Assembly: GCA_023333565.1 (NCBI GenBank)
Contig: JAJKFH010000962.1
Location: 490,661 to 554,660, forward strand
Reading direction: 5' to 3'
DNA length: 64,000 nucleotides
Source: Puffinus mauretanicus
Lineage: Eukaryota > Chordata > Aves > Procellariiformes > Procellariidae
The notes beneath the pieces are model-generated. The model saw nothing but the letters and a program-made list of their open reading frames with translations. It made no database searches and had not been told where the DNA came from. Made by a program: the position numbers and the translations under genes. This document shows, piece after piece, positions 26,081 through 38,800 of the stretch (position 1 is its first letter; each line of letters starts with the position of its first letter).

Positions 26081-26482
26081 GCACTGCTTGTTTCTGGAGC
26101 ACAGGCTGCGCGAGCAAGTGGCCGCAGCACAGGTTACTCTTAGGAAGCTGAGGCCCCGACACCTCGCCACTTTCCTCGTCCTTCGGCATCGCAGCTCCGA
26201 GGCGGGACGGCCTCGCCCCGCTGTCGCAGAAGGGTCGCAAAAGGGCCGCAGAAGGCCGCAGGGCAGGGCAGCTAACCAGGGCCTCGCCGGCCCGACGCAG
26301 CCTGCTGGTGCCATCCCTCAACGCTGCGGCCTTTCGCCAGCCGCTCCAGCGAGCCCCAACCGCCGGGGGACGCGGGACTCGGCCCCCAGCCAGGCCGGAC
26401 CCTGCCGCAGAGCGGGGGCTGCTGGGAAGCTTAGCCCCGCCCCCTCATGCTGCCTTCCCGTTCGTGCGAGTACGGGTGCCTA

Positions 26483-26605
26483 CTTCCGGTTGGGGGCGGG
26501 GGGGGTCACACCGCTCGCGGAGCGGTTGGCTGGCCGCTAGCCAATAGTAGGGCTCGGCGGACAGGTACGGTGGCCGCTGGTTGGCCGGCGGTGGGGCAGG
26601 GGCGG
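26483..26605 (+). promoter_or_regulatory. Probable PIGG core promoter elements (ETS, GC boxes, CCAAT)
   Basis: An ETS-type site (cttccgg, 26,483-26,489; minus strand ACCGGAAGTA) is followed by a GC-rich box (gggggcggg, about 26,492-26,500), a CCAAT box (26,541-26,545) and another GC box (ggggcgg, 26,599-26,605). All lie 70-200 bases before the start codon. This combination is common in TATA-less CpG-island promoters; actual binding is inferred. Confidence 0.6.
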
Positions 26606-26676
26606 AGCGCCGCGGGTGCCGCCCCGGAGAGCCGGCGGAGCGGGGCCCGGCTGAGGTCGGCGCCGCCGGGGGGAGG

Positions 26677-26836
26677 ATGCGGCTGCGCTCGGGTGTCTTC
26701 GCCTCCTCCTGCCTCCTGGTGGAGGCCCTGGGGGTCGCGCTCTTCCTCCGCGGCTTCTTCCCGGTGCCCGTCAGGTCCCTGCCCCGCAGAGAGGCCCGCG
26801 GGGACCCTCCCGCCGAACCGGCCCCGCCCGGCCCAG
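26677..26836 (+). CDS. PIGG: PIGG coding exon 1
   Basis: The start codon is at 26,677; the MRLRSG start and the [13 protein letters not shown] stretch match the vertebrate PIGG N terminus. The context gggaggATGc has a purine at -3. The frame is open upstream, but the resemblance begins only at this Met. Residues 7-28 form a hydrophobic signal-anchor. The exon ends in a proline/alanine-rich spacer and a donor cccag|gtaacc, phase 1. Confidence 0.95.
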
Positions 26837-29800
26837 GTAACCCGAGCAGCCCGCCCCTCCCCTGGTCGCCGAGGCAACCCCCCTCCCCCGCGGGGGCCAC
26901 TCCTGGTCACCAGGGCAACCGCGCTCCGCCCCCCGCCCGCAGCCCCGGGCAACGGTTGCCGCGGCAACCCCCCGGCCCGGCCCGGCCCGGCCCGGCCCGG
27001 CCCGGCGCTGCTGGCCCCGGCTGTGTCCCGCTCTTCGGCCGGAGTCCGGCGGGGTGTGGGAGGGGCGGCGGAGCCCCGGCGGGGCTGGGTGTCTTGCCTC
27101 TCACCGTTGCGCCTGCCGCCGTCGGTTCGTGTTGGGTCTCTTGGGCTGTGAGGTGGGAGCAGCCGGGGCGAGCCCTCTGCCGCGAGGTCCTTCGGTGCCG
27201 TCGGCCCGCGCCGTCGTGTTTCCAGACCTGTTTCCGAAATAGTTTAGAGCTTAACTAATTTTGCGTGCAGTTGTCGATCACTGCCAGCAGTATCTGCTCA
27301 CGGTCGCAAAAAGCCTTAAGCACCAGCTGTTCCATTTTTGGAGGGTGTGCTCTGCTGTCGTTTTATTCCCCTTTCCCTATCTCTGATGCAGCCGTCTTAC
27401 CTGTACTTTTTAATGGTAAGTTGTTTGCACTAAATAATGCCATTTCAGTTATAACGCTTAACTGGTTAACTTACTGGTTGTGTTGTGCTTGAGAATCATT
27501 GTTTCTGTGATGCTCACTGTGGTGAATGAGTCTCTTAATGCCACTTTAGACTTTAACACTTCAGTAGTGAGGAAAGCAACTGTAGTAATATGGGTTTCCT
27601 TAACAGTCCGGTCAGATTGCAAAATGCACACTATTACTGTCCATTACTGTTCCTCTGGAATCATGATCTCTTCAGGTCCTGCTGTATTCCTTAGCTGAAA
27701 TTGTAAAACCAAAGTTTTCAATCATCTTTTTAATGAAGAGTCGGTAGAGGATGTGCTGATACATAGCTGTCTTTTATGTCCAGTCACAAGTTGTATTAAA
27801 ATAATGTGAAGAAAAGGAGTGTACTTGAAGAAGTGTTCTTCACCAGTGTTTGGAGCTTGTGGGGTGAAACTTCACGTTCAGTGCACAGCTGAATTGAGTA
27901 ATATTTTGCTCATACAAAGCTCTTGCTTGGGACATCTACTTATGGTTAACGTGGTGGAACAGGACTGTAACTGCCAAACTGGGTCTTTAGCTGCTTGTAA
28001 TTGTTAATTCTTCTAAATTATATGACATTATGCGTGTTGGGACAGGCTTATTTAAATTGAGAGAAGCAGTGGAGGGAAGAGAAGATTGTGTAATTTAGAA
28101 CGTGGTGTGCTGATATCAGTTAAGCAGGCACTCTGAAAGAATCTAATCTGGTAACGGACCTGAGTGGATGCTGCCAAATGGCAGGTTGCTTTTTAGCTGG
28201 AGATTACCAAGACGGTCAGAGATGTTTGATAGGCTGCTGTGAGTGAAATGTTGCATTCACATGTGATTATTAGCAGGAGACTAACATGGAGGGAGACTGT
28301 TTGGGTGGGAGGGATGTCAGACAACTGGGTTGTGGGTTGAAGTTTTGGGTTTGGGTTTGAGTTGAAGAGTATAAATGTGTACCACAGGGCTCTACAAACA
28401 GTTTAAATTTAGGCATGTCACTAGTAATCCTAGGTATAGGTAGGCAAAAATGGAATGACAGTGGAAGAATACTTCCTTTCTGTAGTTCTTGTGTTACAAT
28501 TTGCTTGCAGAGTGATCTCTTGGTCTGGATGATAAGCTCTAAAGGCAGGGGACTGCTTACTAAACCATGATACAGAAGGTTTTCAGTCTACTTTAGATCT
28601 GTTCAGAAAAGAATATTTCTTCAGTGCTTCTGTATTTCCTGAATGTTTCACTTTGTGAGCCCTGACTGCCATTGAATCCGTGCTGTCTTGCCTGTGGGAT
28701 GACTGATAAAATTGTGTAGTTGCTTGTATAATAGTGAATCCTTGCAGCACATCATTGTGGTAAGTTTTTGGTAGAACCTATGGTTTTGTTCAGAAGTTCA
28801 GCTTCATTTAAAGTAACTGTTTTCTAAATAACCATAGTAGGGATAAATAAGCATGCCACATGCCAAGAATTGCACAATGTGTTGCTTTAGCTATCATATA
28901 ATAAATATTTTCAGATAGCTTGTAATTGATTCCTAATTCCTTGACACTTCTCAATACTTTGGCTTACTGATGGATAACCCTGTAGGAGGGAGTTGTGAAC
29001 GTTTTTGGTGTCTGGCAAGTTTTGTTTCCCTAAGTAAATGGATGGGAATAAATTATGAGAAAGATTTAACTAACAGTACAGTACATCCAGTTGTGCCTTC
29101 TTATTTTTCATTGGGAGCCAATGCATGTGTGCTAAATTGATAATTCAAGTCCTGGAGAAGCAGCATTATCATTTTGATCAGGGTTGCTGGCAGTTAGCAT
29201 TTTGTTGTTGTTGAGATTTCCTCCTTACCCCTGCTATGCCCCCCTTCCCAATTTACTTATCTGAAAAAATCACTAGCAGTAAATGAGTCTGTGAATGTCA
29301 GTTTATTGATGGTTATCTATGTACCCAAAAATACAGTTTCTGAGGTTGTTTTTTGAGGCTCTGTTGTTAGAGACAACGTTATCTTTCCAAATTTTCAACC
29401 ACTTATACATTTTACGCTAAAGGAGTGTAAAAAGCCTAACTATATATAATGTACACACACACCACAATGTTGTCTGGGTAGAGATCTGTGAGTGGGATCC
29501 ATTCTGCTTCCATTTTATCCTTCTGTGTTTTTTCCTGGGAGAGATATGGGACCTGTAGAGGTTGGGCAAAAAACTGCTGCTGTAAAAGCTAAATGCTACT
29601 GTGTGGGCCGAGCTCAATGCAAATGAAGAGTTGCTGTGGCCAGCAGTAAGTCCATACAAGAGAAAGAGGTGGGCTTGAAGGCATGATACTGCCCAGTACC
29701 TGATGCACAGCAGCGTTTTGCTGTGCCCGCCCACGTAACATGTTCAGGGGATTCTGGAATTGGATTTTGGCCCTGCAGCTGCCATCAGCGAACTATCCTG

Positions 29801-32800
29801 GTGTAGTCTTCTACCTTGAAGGGCACAAGTGTGCACAAATCTTTTCCCTTCAAATTTCAGTGAAACTGTCTATTTCTTTGTAATTTTCCTGTTTTCTTAT
29901 GGTGGGATTTGATTGAGAGGCATTGCTTGAGATATGTTCTGATGTGCAAAATCGTGTATTAGCACAGGTGAATGCTGCATCTTTTTTCTAACAAAAGTTG
30001 TCTGTCGGATATATGTAGTTCAGCTTTATGAAATTAAGTAGAGAGAAGGTAGCAGCTATCCCTTCTTTGAACATTGTCCATTTCACAAGTTTTCCTTAGT
30101 TTTCCCAATTTCACATTGTGCATTCCGTTCACATTTTGTTTTTCTTCCTAGATGCTGTATTGGATTTTTTGTTGTTGTTGTTGTGTCATTCCTGTGCTGG
30201 ATGGCCTGAAAACTCAGCTTCCTCTGATTACTTCTCATGTTTGTTATGGTTTGCAACTTCTCGCTTCTGAATGTAAAGATAATAAAGAAGTTGGAAGCAC
30301 TCATTTCTGTGGTGAAGTGGTCCTTTTACTTCTGTCTAGCCATTGTTAAAATTTGTTGATGACTTTTATATACCCTTTTTTTGTTGTTTAGGAATGGTTT
30401 CTAACTGGACCAAAATTCCACCACCACTTTTCAAAAAAGTTGTCATTGTGCTGATAGATGCTTTGAGAGATGATTTTGTGTTTGGATCCAAGGGTAAACA
30501 GTTCATGCCGTATACTACACAAGTTGTTGAAAAAGGGACATCCTACAGTTTCATTGCTGAAGCGAAGCCACCCACTGTGACTATGCCTCGAATTAAGGTA
30601 AGTGGTTTTTTTCCACTTAGGGTTGTTTCATTTGAGAAAGTTTTGAAGGCTGCATTGTTTCATAAGCTCGGAGTTGGCATAAAGGGCAGGTTTCCTGTGT
30701 TATTGCGATTTGTGGCTGAAACTCGCTTTGCTGTAGTAGTGCATGTTGCAGAGTCCTGATTTGCCATGGCCCAGAGGTGCTTCCTGCTGGAAAGGTCAGG
30801 TCAGGGATCAGAGGAGAGTAGAGAGGCTCAATAAGAGGAAGAGGCAGTGGTGGCACTTCAGTCACTTTGCCTTGTTTTGTTCCTTTATTTGGTAGCTCTG
30901 CGGTGGAAAGGTCTGTGAGAATTTGTTAAGGGCAGTTAAGGCCCTAGTGTAGGCTTAAATGATTAAGATAATCTTTTCTTTTGTAATCACCGGAAGGCAA
31001 TAGCCTCACAGTCGTCAAATTTTCCAGTTGTCTTCTATGCAAGAACATTTTTGTTGGTATTTCTCTGTGTTCTTGTAACTTCTGATAGGAAATACAGTTT
31101 AGTGTAAATTTATTTTTTCATAGGGATGTTTTTGCAGAGCTTAAAAAGAATATTGTGCCAAGTTCCAGGTAACTAAAAGATGAATTGTGGCTGTGTCATT
31201 GAAATACTTGATCATCCAGGCTTCTCAGTGATGGATCTGAGTGACATTTCTTGCATTGAAGAAGCTGAGAGAGTGAGCTTTGGTGGGTCAGCTGGAAGGC
31301 CAGTGAGAGAGTGAAGGGGAGATAGTCTGGTAACTCTCGATAGGTGGACTTCATTGCATTTTCCAGAAGATTCTTAATTACTTAATTAATTACTTAATTC
31401 TTAATTCTTAGTTTTGAGTGTGCTACCATTGTTATTGTTGTGTTAAGTCAGTTTACTTAGGCCTGCTAAACCGTCTTTTTGGTGGTTTAATGACCAGTAA
31501 ATGAAGCAAATTTCAACTGGTGTACAAAGTTGTTTTGTTGTCCACTAGTTAGAAAAATACTATTTTTACCTTTCTGTAAAGCAGTTGTTATCTCTGATAT
31601 TAGCTAGCACTGGATTGAGGCAGGTGATGTGATGTGGCATGGCAGCTCATGTGTTCTTTTACTTTATTATGTTTCTTTATTGAAAGTATAATTTCTCTGC
31701 CCTCTGCTTCATTGCTTCCTCTTACACTAATACTGTCTTCTGAGTGCTGAAAACTTTTTGGTTTCTGTTAATATGTCTCTTTTCTTTTCTTGTTTTATGT
31801 AGGCTTTGATGACGGGTAGCATACCTGGTTTCATTGATGTTATTGTGAACCTCAATTCTCCAGCTCTGTTGGATGACAATCTGATATGGCAGGCAAAAAC
31901 AGCTGGGAAAAGAATAATCTTTTATGGTGATGACACTTGGGTTAAATTGTTTCCAAAGCATTTCGTGGAATATGATGGTACAACATCCTTTTTTGTGTCA
32001 GACTTTACAGAGGTGAGAGGCTTTCTATAATCCCAAGTTAAATAATGTGAGTACAAACACATAGTGGCAACTTCTAAGAATGAATGAGTAAAACTATCCT
32101 TGTTCTGAAATACAAACCTAGCAATTAAATAGAAATTTGATTTATATGTGTTTTCAGTATTGGCAGTGTGGAGCTAAGCATTTCAGTCCCTCATGTATAT
32201 GCTGTGGGAAGTGTTTGGATGATACAGTAACAAACAGTGTGTTACTGTATAACTTTCCTAAACAGATATTCTCACAAGACTTGTTATGGTAGGAAGTTAG
32301 ACCACTTGCTTTGTTTAAAAATTCCACTATCCATGTTTCCAGTTTGATGTCACATTTGTGTTAGTACGTGCCATCTTTAAAAGGCCCGTTAATACATAAT
32401 CTTGGTCTCTTAGATGCATACTTTCTATAATATTGTATTGCTTTTGTAGTTGCAATATGAGTAGTGTTTCAGTATGTTATCAAAGAGGGAGCACAGAAAG
32501 TAAATGAAATAAATTGTGAAAATTCTTATTCTGGACATGCTAAAAGAGTAAATGGTTCAGCAATTTTAGTTCATATTTTGGACCTTTATGATTTGTAAAA
32601 CCTCGGGCCATTGACCTGCTGCTACTGAGGTAAATTTTATTATCATGTTTAAGGAACTTAGATAGGTCTAACATGTGAATTGGAAGACACTTTTAATTGG
32701 TTGGTTCAATAAGACTTGCAAAAGCTTCAACATGGAGTGGAAAAATGCAAACATGCTGCTGGGTCTGCGATTATATGGCTCTCAACCTCTTTATGCAGTC

Positions 32801-35800
32801 TTTATGCTTTCTGAATATAGTCCATTAGACAGAAAGCTTTTTATATTTTTTTAGATAGTTATATCCAGAGTCAACAAAGCAGTGTTGCATGTGAAATTTT
32901 GTAAGGATTTTTAATATCCAAGGAGAAATACATGCAACTGAAAATAGGTTGTCAACCTAAGCAGGAGAACATGTGAGTTAGGCCTCAAATAGCACTTTTC
33001 AAATAATTTTTCTTTCTTGCTATGTCGTCAGTTCTTTTTCTCACAGCAAGTACAATCTTTTTGAATTTGCACAGTAGCAAAAATTGAGTTGAAAGAACAG
33101 GAGTGAGTTTTTCCCCTATGCTTCCAAGCACCGAAGAGAGGCTTTTCCCTGTACCTACTTCTTGTGAAGTGATAAATCAGGAGTGTGAAGGATGAAAGTG
33201 ACTGAAAATTTCTTGAAACAGAAGTATCTGTGGAAGCACGGCAACCCATTTTCTCTGTTTGTATGTAATCTGGTGCCTCCTAACCAGAAAAGAGTGAAAT
33301 GGAGTGAAGAATCTGTTTTGTAAGACAAAATTTGACTTTCTGGCATTGAACTAATCAATCTGGTTTTTTTCTTTCTTTTTTTTCCTTGTTAACATTGTGA
33401 GTGACTGTAATTCTCATCAGCTTCTACAGAATCTTCGAGGGTAGCATGGTCTAATTTTTCTATGCCCTTTATGAGAGGGAAATTATTTTTACCTTTTAAT
33501 TGTTTTCCTTTTATTTCTGAGGTTGATGGTAACGTTACCAGGCATTTGGATAGAGTGTTAAAGAGAGAAGACTGGGATCTCCTAATACTGCATTACCTGG
33601 GGTTGGACCATATTGGACATATGACTGGACCAAACAGCCCATTAGTGGGACCAAAACTTCGTGAAATGGATAACATCCTGAAGAAGATTCATATTTCTCT
33701 TCTTTCAAAGGTAATATTGGTCCTTCTTGGATGAATGTCTGTTAGTTGTAAACTAACTTTAAAATGCTTGCTTGTTTGTGGGTGGTAGCTTGTTTATTCC
33801 TAGACCAAAGTGGGTATTCTGTTCTTTTCCTTCCCTGCCTATTCCCCAGTTAACAGTATAACGTAGCATTTTTGAGGATTTACTGGCTGACCTTAGGAAC
33901 ATCTGTTAATAGTCTCTTCTGAATAGCTGTGGGAAATAACTCCCCCTTGGTGTGCGGGAAGAGGAGAGGAATGCATGCCAAAATTCTCTTATCACTCATG
34001 GATTAAAATGATGGTTGGTGTGCTTTCTAGTAATGAAATTCAGCAGAAGGAATAATGGGCATGTGTAGCTAATGACTCTGATTTCTACAGTTGTGGAGGC
34101 ATACCTAATTCTTAGATATTGAAGAGATTCAAATGGAAATGGTGGTTGTAAAATGCTTTTTTCTTATGCCAAATGTAGCACATAAATTACCAAATCTGAA
34201 TCTGTTTTTAGATTTGGAAATATAGGATGTCACTTATCTAAATAGTCTGGATGCTGAAATACCAAGTCCTAATTCCAAGTGGCCTGTAGCTTTTTTCGTT
34301 TTTGTTTTTGGCAACAGCAATTCAGAATAGCTGCTCATAGAATTTCAATAGTATTTTTAGACAAGTGGATACTATTGTATAAAAAGAGAGGTTAAATTCT
34401 GCTTGTGGAAGTTATAATCTCATGAACTTTGCAGTGGTTTTGCCGCAGTTTGTTAGTATGTTTTGGTTTTGCCAGCCATATGTAAGCCTTTATCTCTGTT
34501 TTAGAATAGAGAAATAATAAAAGCACTTTACTTTTGGATACAACAGGTGCTGGTAATAATAGAGATGACAAAAAGCTGCTTTGTTGTGGAATGACAATAT
34601 TTATTTTCTGCCGTCTTTGATTTGTTAGCTCAAAATTATTGGACAAGCCTCACTTATGCTTCTGTTTCTCTTTCTTTAGAAAAATAAACATCATTTGACA
34701 TCAGTCATTGCAGATTTCTACCCCAAAAGCACTTGAGAGACTAGAGACTATTAGAAATAGGATTACTTCTTATATTAAATTTCTATTATATTAATATTTA
34801 CAATATTAATAATTTATATTATATTAAAAACTCAATGAAGCTGAAGAAATGGAGGGGGGGGAATACTTCTCTATTAATGCTACTGCTCCTGGACTCCTGA
34901 TTTTCTTCCTGCAGTATGAAGACCTTTATTAATGCTTCAGTCAGTTTCTTGTGTCTCTGTAAATGAGGGATTTTTTTAAAGCTTTTTTACAGTTTTTGTA
35001 ACGTACTGACAAGTATGTCAGATACATATGTGTGCCTTAACTGTTAAAAATGAATAGTACTGCATAACACTTAATTACAGACATCTCTTGTAATCTGCCC
35101 CAGGTGTTGTGAGCGAATTTAAAAAATGGAATTTATTTTGAGAAATATTCATCTGTGAAAATGATAAAGATAGTGAAGCATTATATATATGCATCTTGTT
35201 TGTACCGTAACTTCAATTTCTTTCTGTGACTTGCAGGAAGAAGCTTCTCTGCCCAATTTGCTGGTTGTTTGTGGGGATCATGGGATGTCTGAAACAGGTA
35301 GTCATGGTGGTTCTTCGGAAGGAGAAGTGCACACACCACTGCTGTTTATCAGCTCCGCTTTTGAAAAAAGAAGTGGTAAGGATCGAAGAAGCTTGACCTT
35401 TTTTAGAACATATTGCCATCTCTAATTTATATTACCTCTAGAATTCTTCCTGGAAAGTGCTTTGGTTTGTTCTACAGATATCTGTCAAAGCCCATTCTGT
35501 GTGACCTGAAACTCTGGTTTTAGCTAGAGTTTGCATCTGTGTCATGGTGAAACCATGACTTAAGCTTTGTAACCACTGAGAGAATTGGGCATTTCTCAGA
35601 TGCGAAATTTTGCAGCACTGTCCTCTTGGCTGTCGAAAGCTAATGAGAACTGTTGTCAGGATCCTGGGATACTGGTGAATGAATAGGATTAGAAGTAAAA
35701 TCCTATTTGAAGTGAGTTTTAAGTTTTGTCTTTCTTGATCAGAATTTTTCCCTGGCCTCTATTCTTCCCTCTCAGACAGCCAGTTTAGAGGAATGAATGA

Positions 35801-38800
35801 CAATTTCTCATGCTGAGAGTAACAGGAAAGAGGAAAAATTGCTCTTGCGAAAGGATGAGAGATGACAGCAGTGAAAACATCACTATTGATTGCGAAGCGT
35901 TAAGGAAAAAGTATGGAGAATGAGTGTATTTACTGTATTGGCCAGGCAGTTAATTTTAGATCACTGATGTGAGTTTATCTGTTTCTGAAACTCATTTTCT
36001 AGTTGTATAATACAGCTTAAGGTAAAAGGCAAGAGGGAATGGTGTGGTAGAGAATCTTTAGTCTAATTTGTAGAGTCTTGCTTAAATAAACTCCTTGACT
36101 GAGCGAATCGGTAAAATGTAGTTATACCAGGAGTGAATATTTTCTTCAAAATAATACTTCCCTCTGCCTTTCATTCTGCCTCTTGCTCATTTCCATCTGA
36201 TTTCCTTGCTTTTAAAGCCTGTTTGCAGAACCTTGCCTTGTTTATCTTGATGGAGGTTCCTGCAGCACAGTGGAGTTACATTTATCTGTCTGTCATTTAT
36301 AAAGCTGTTATCCAACTGCAATAGAAAGCATTGCTTGAGCAGTCATTGAACTCTTTTCAAATATAAAAACAAAACAAAGTCAAGAGCTGACCAAAGCTCT
36401 CAGGTAAGTTTTTGCTTTATAAATTTCACCGGTATGTGTTGACAACCAGGCCATTTGAGTGTAAATTCTGTAAATGCGATCTCGTGTTCATTCGGATTAG
36501 TTTTTGTTAGGTTTAAACTGAACGTGCAGTTTTTACGATACAGTGAAATAATGTATCTATCAGCTGTGTTTTGGGGTCGAGTTTGTGATTTCTAATGATG
36601 CCCATGTTAATATCGAGCAGCTTGCTTCTCATTGCTACAGTAATCAGAATTCTAGTGACTGCTTCTTATGATCCTACTGTAAACAAAATGTACTGTGCTT
36701 AATTTGGTAGACCTCAAAATAGTAATCCTGTGGGCTTTTGCATTTAGTATGCTGTCAGAATATTACTTGTGTAGCCTGCTACAGAGATGTGTCACCCATG
36801 ATTGGCTAAATGCATTTGGTAGTTTAGTGTTTTTTAACCAGTTAAGAACTTGCCTTTAAAGATGAAATCTGAAAACTGCTGACATCAGTCACTCATGCAA
36901 AGCGGCTTTAGGGATTGTAGATGGCGTTCTGTGCAAGTATGGGATTAATCAGAGCTAGATGAGAAATGAGATAAGTTCTAATGCTTCTAAAGGGAGCCTT
37001 GGGAGTATTAAACACTATATATATAATTCTTTCTGTACTGTACTTAAGTCAAAACACTCAATGCCTGGAGTTACAAAGAGAACGAAGTAATAATAATAGA
37101 AAAACACTGTTATGTAACTAGTAAAGCACACAAAGAAACAATTGGCAAGACAATCTTAAACAAAAGGTTCCTTACGTTAGTGAAATCATTCACGTGTGTA
37201 GATGTCTGTGGGACTGAATGCTAATCTTGATAACTGCAGTAAGGTAATGGGATCCTGCACAGAACCCTTTAAAAATCACTGGGTTTGCCTACATGGATTT
37301 GGGCCTCAACATTTTTCATCTGACCTCTAATTCTGTTTGCCTAGCAACCTGATATTAATTAAATCTTGAGCTATTGTCATTGTATTGAGAAGCTTCTGGA
37401 ATGCTGTCAGCATTATTTTAGATTCTTATTCTTCGTTCATGCATTAAATTAGTTTACTGTGATGCTTTCTATTCTTTCTAATGTAACAGTTATCAAACTC
37501 CCTTAAGATGTAGGCTGCAACTTGATATTAAGGTGATCTCCCGGACCATCTCTTTTCTTACTTTTACTTGTATAACATTCATGTTGTGTTTACCGTCGTT
37601 GCTAGCAAGTGACACTTGCTGAGAATTGAATAAATTTTGGTTTTACAACAGCAGAGGACAGCAGCTGAAAAAGATCCCTCAGCTCTCTGTAGATTACTTG
37701 AAATAGCTGATCTAACACCAATGAAAAAATTTTAAAACTAACAAGATGCCAGCTCTTTCTGGAGAAACAGAATGGGCCTATTGTTGAAATACCTTTTTTC
37801 CTCTCTCTTTTTTTTTTTTTCTTTTTCCTTTTTTTGTTGATTCTAGGTCCTCTCACCGAACCTGAACTTGTGCAACAAACTGATTTAGCTAGCACACTGG
37901 CAGTAGGTCTTGGTCTACCAATTTCAAGAAACAGTGTTGGGAACATTATATTGCCAGTCGTGGGAGGCAAAACAATGAGAGAACAACTACGTTTTGTGCA
38001 CTTGAATGGGTTCCAGCTTAGCAGACTGCTGCAACAGAATACACCTGCATATGAAAAAGGTAAATTAGCTAAAAAAAAAAAAGTTACATATACAAAAGGA
38101 GATTGCTTATAGCAAAATTTGGGCTTTTAGGTTCAAGAGTATAGAATGGCACTGCAAATTAGCCATTCAGTTGAGAGCAGTGTTCAGAGAAACGATACTG
38201 CTGAGTACGACTGAGTTCAGTTGTTACTGTAACCTACTCTGGCACATTGCCTCTGAATAAAGTTTTTTTAATGACCAGTACTACTCCTAGTAGGCAAAAG
38301 AGCAGAAATGATGATGAAAGAGTAAGATTAAAGTAAAATTGCCAGTGTGGTTAAATCTCAGTGGTTTCATATCTGCTGTTTTTGAGGTATCCTACATAAG
38401 GCACTGATTCTGAGCTATTCGGAGAAGTAGCACAATAGAGTGAATTTTCTAGGTTAAATAAAAAGGTGCTTCAAGTAAAGCTGGGAAAGTTATCTTTTTA
38501 AAGAAAGTTTAGGCTAAGTTATCTTTTTATTTCATTCTTATGTATGAATTTACTTGGAGTGAGAACCTAGAGAACTGCAAAGTTGCCTACTAAAAATACA
38601 CATAGGTGTGCATATATATATGTGTGTGTGTGTATCTGGAGGAAAGAATAAAAAACAAGTGGAAAAAGTAAACCAAACCTAGCAAAATGTAGTATTTTGT
38701 TAGGAAGCGTGGTACAAACTGCAATGTAAGTGAGCTAGTTAATATGATAATTACGTGAAAAAAATTGAGTCAGAGGATGAAGGAGAATATTTTACCACGG

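Larger units (their letters stand above)
26090..27240. promoter_or_regulatory. CpG island covering the PIGG promoter, exon 1 and start of intron 1
   Basis: GC content and CpG density rise sharply at about 26,090 and fall after about 27,240, against AT-rich flanks. The island includes candidate promoter elements, the start codon at 26,677 and RFX-like sites. Open frames of 150-230 codons on both strands here are by-products of the GC-rich composition. There is no TATA box near the start, which fits a dispersed housekeeping-type promoter. Confidence 0.9.
26837..30391 (+). other. PIGG intron 1
   Basis: The first 400 bases belong to the CpG island and hold the X-box-like cluster and the (CGGCC)n run. 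The rest is AT-rich without a recognised repeat or gene. Acceptor: ttgttgtttag. Confidence 0.85.

Noticed and set aside
26447..27258. Open frames of 150-234 codons on both strands in the CpG island
   Set aside because: Produced by GC-rich, stop-poor composition. Only the frame starting at 26,677 carries a recognisable protein, and only as far as the donor at 26,836.
30598..30759. Open frame continuing past PIGG exon 2
   Set aside because: A perfect donor (aag|gtaagt) and the matching next exon show that the frame runs into intron; it is not extra coding sequence.
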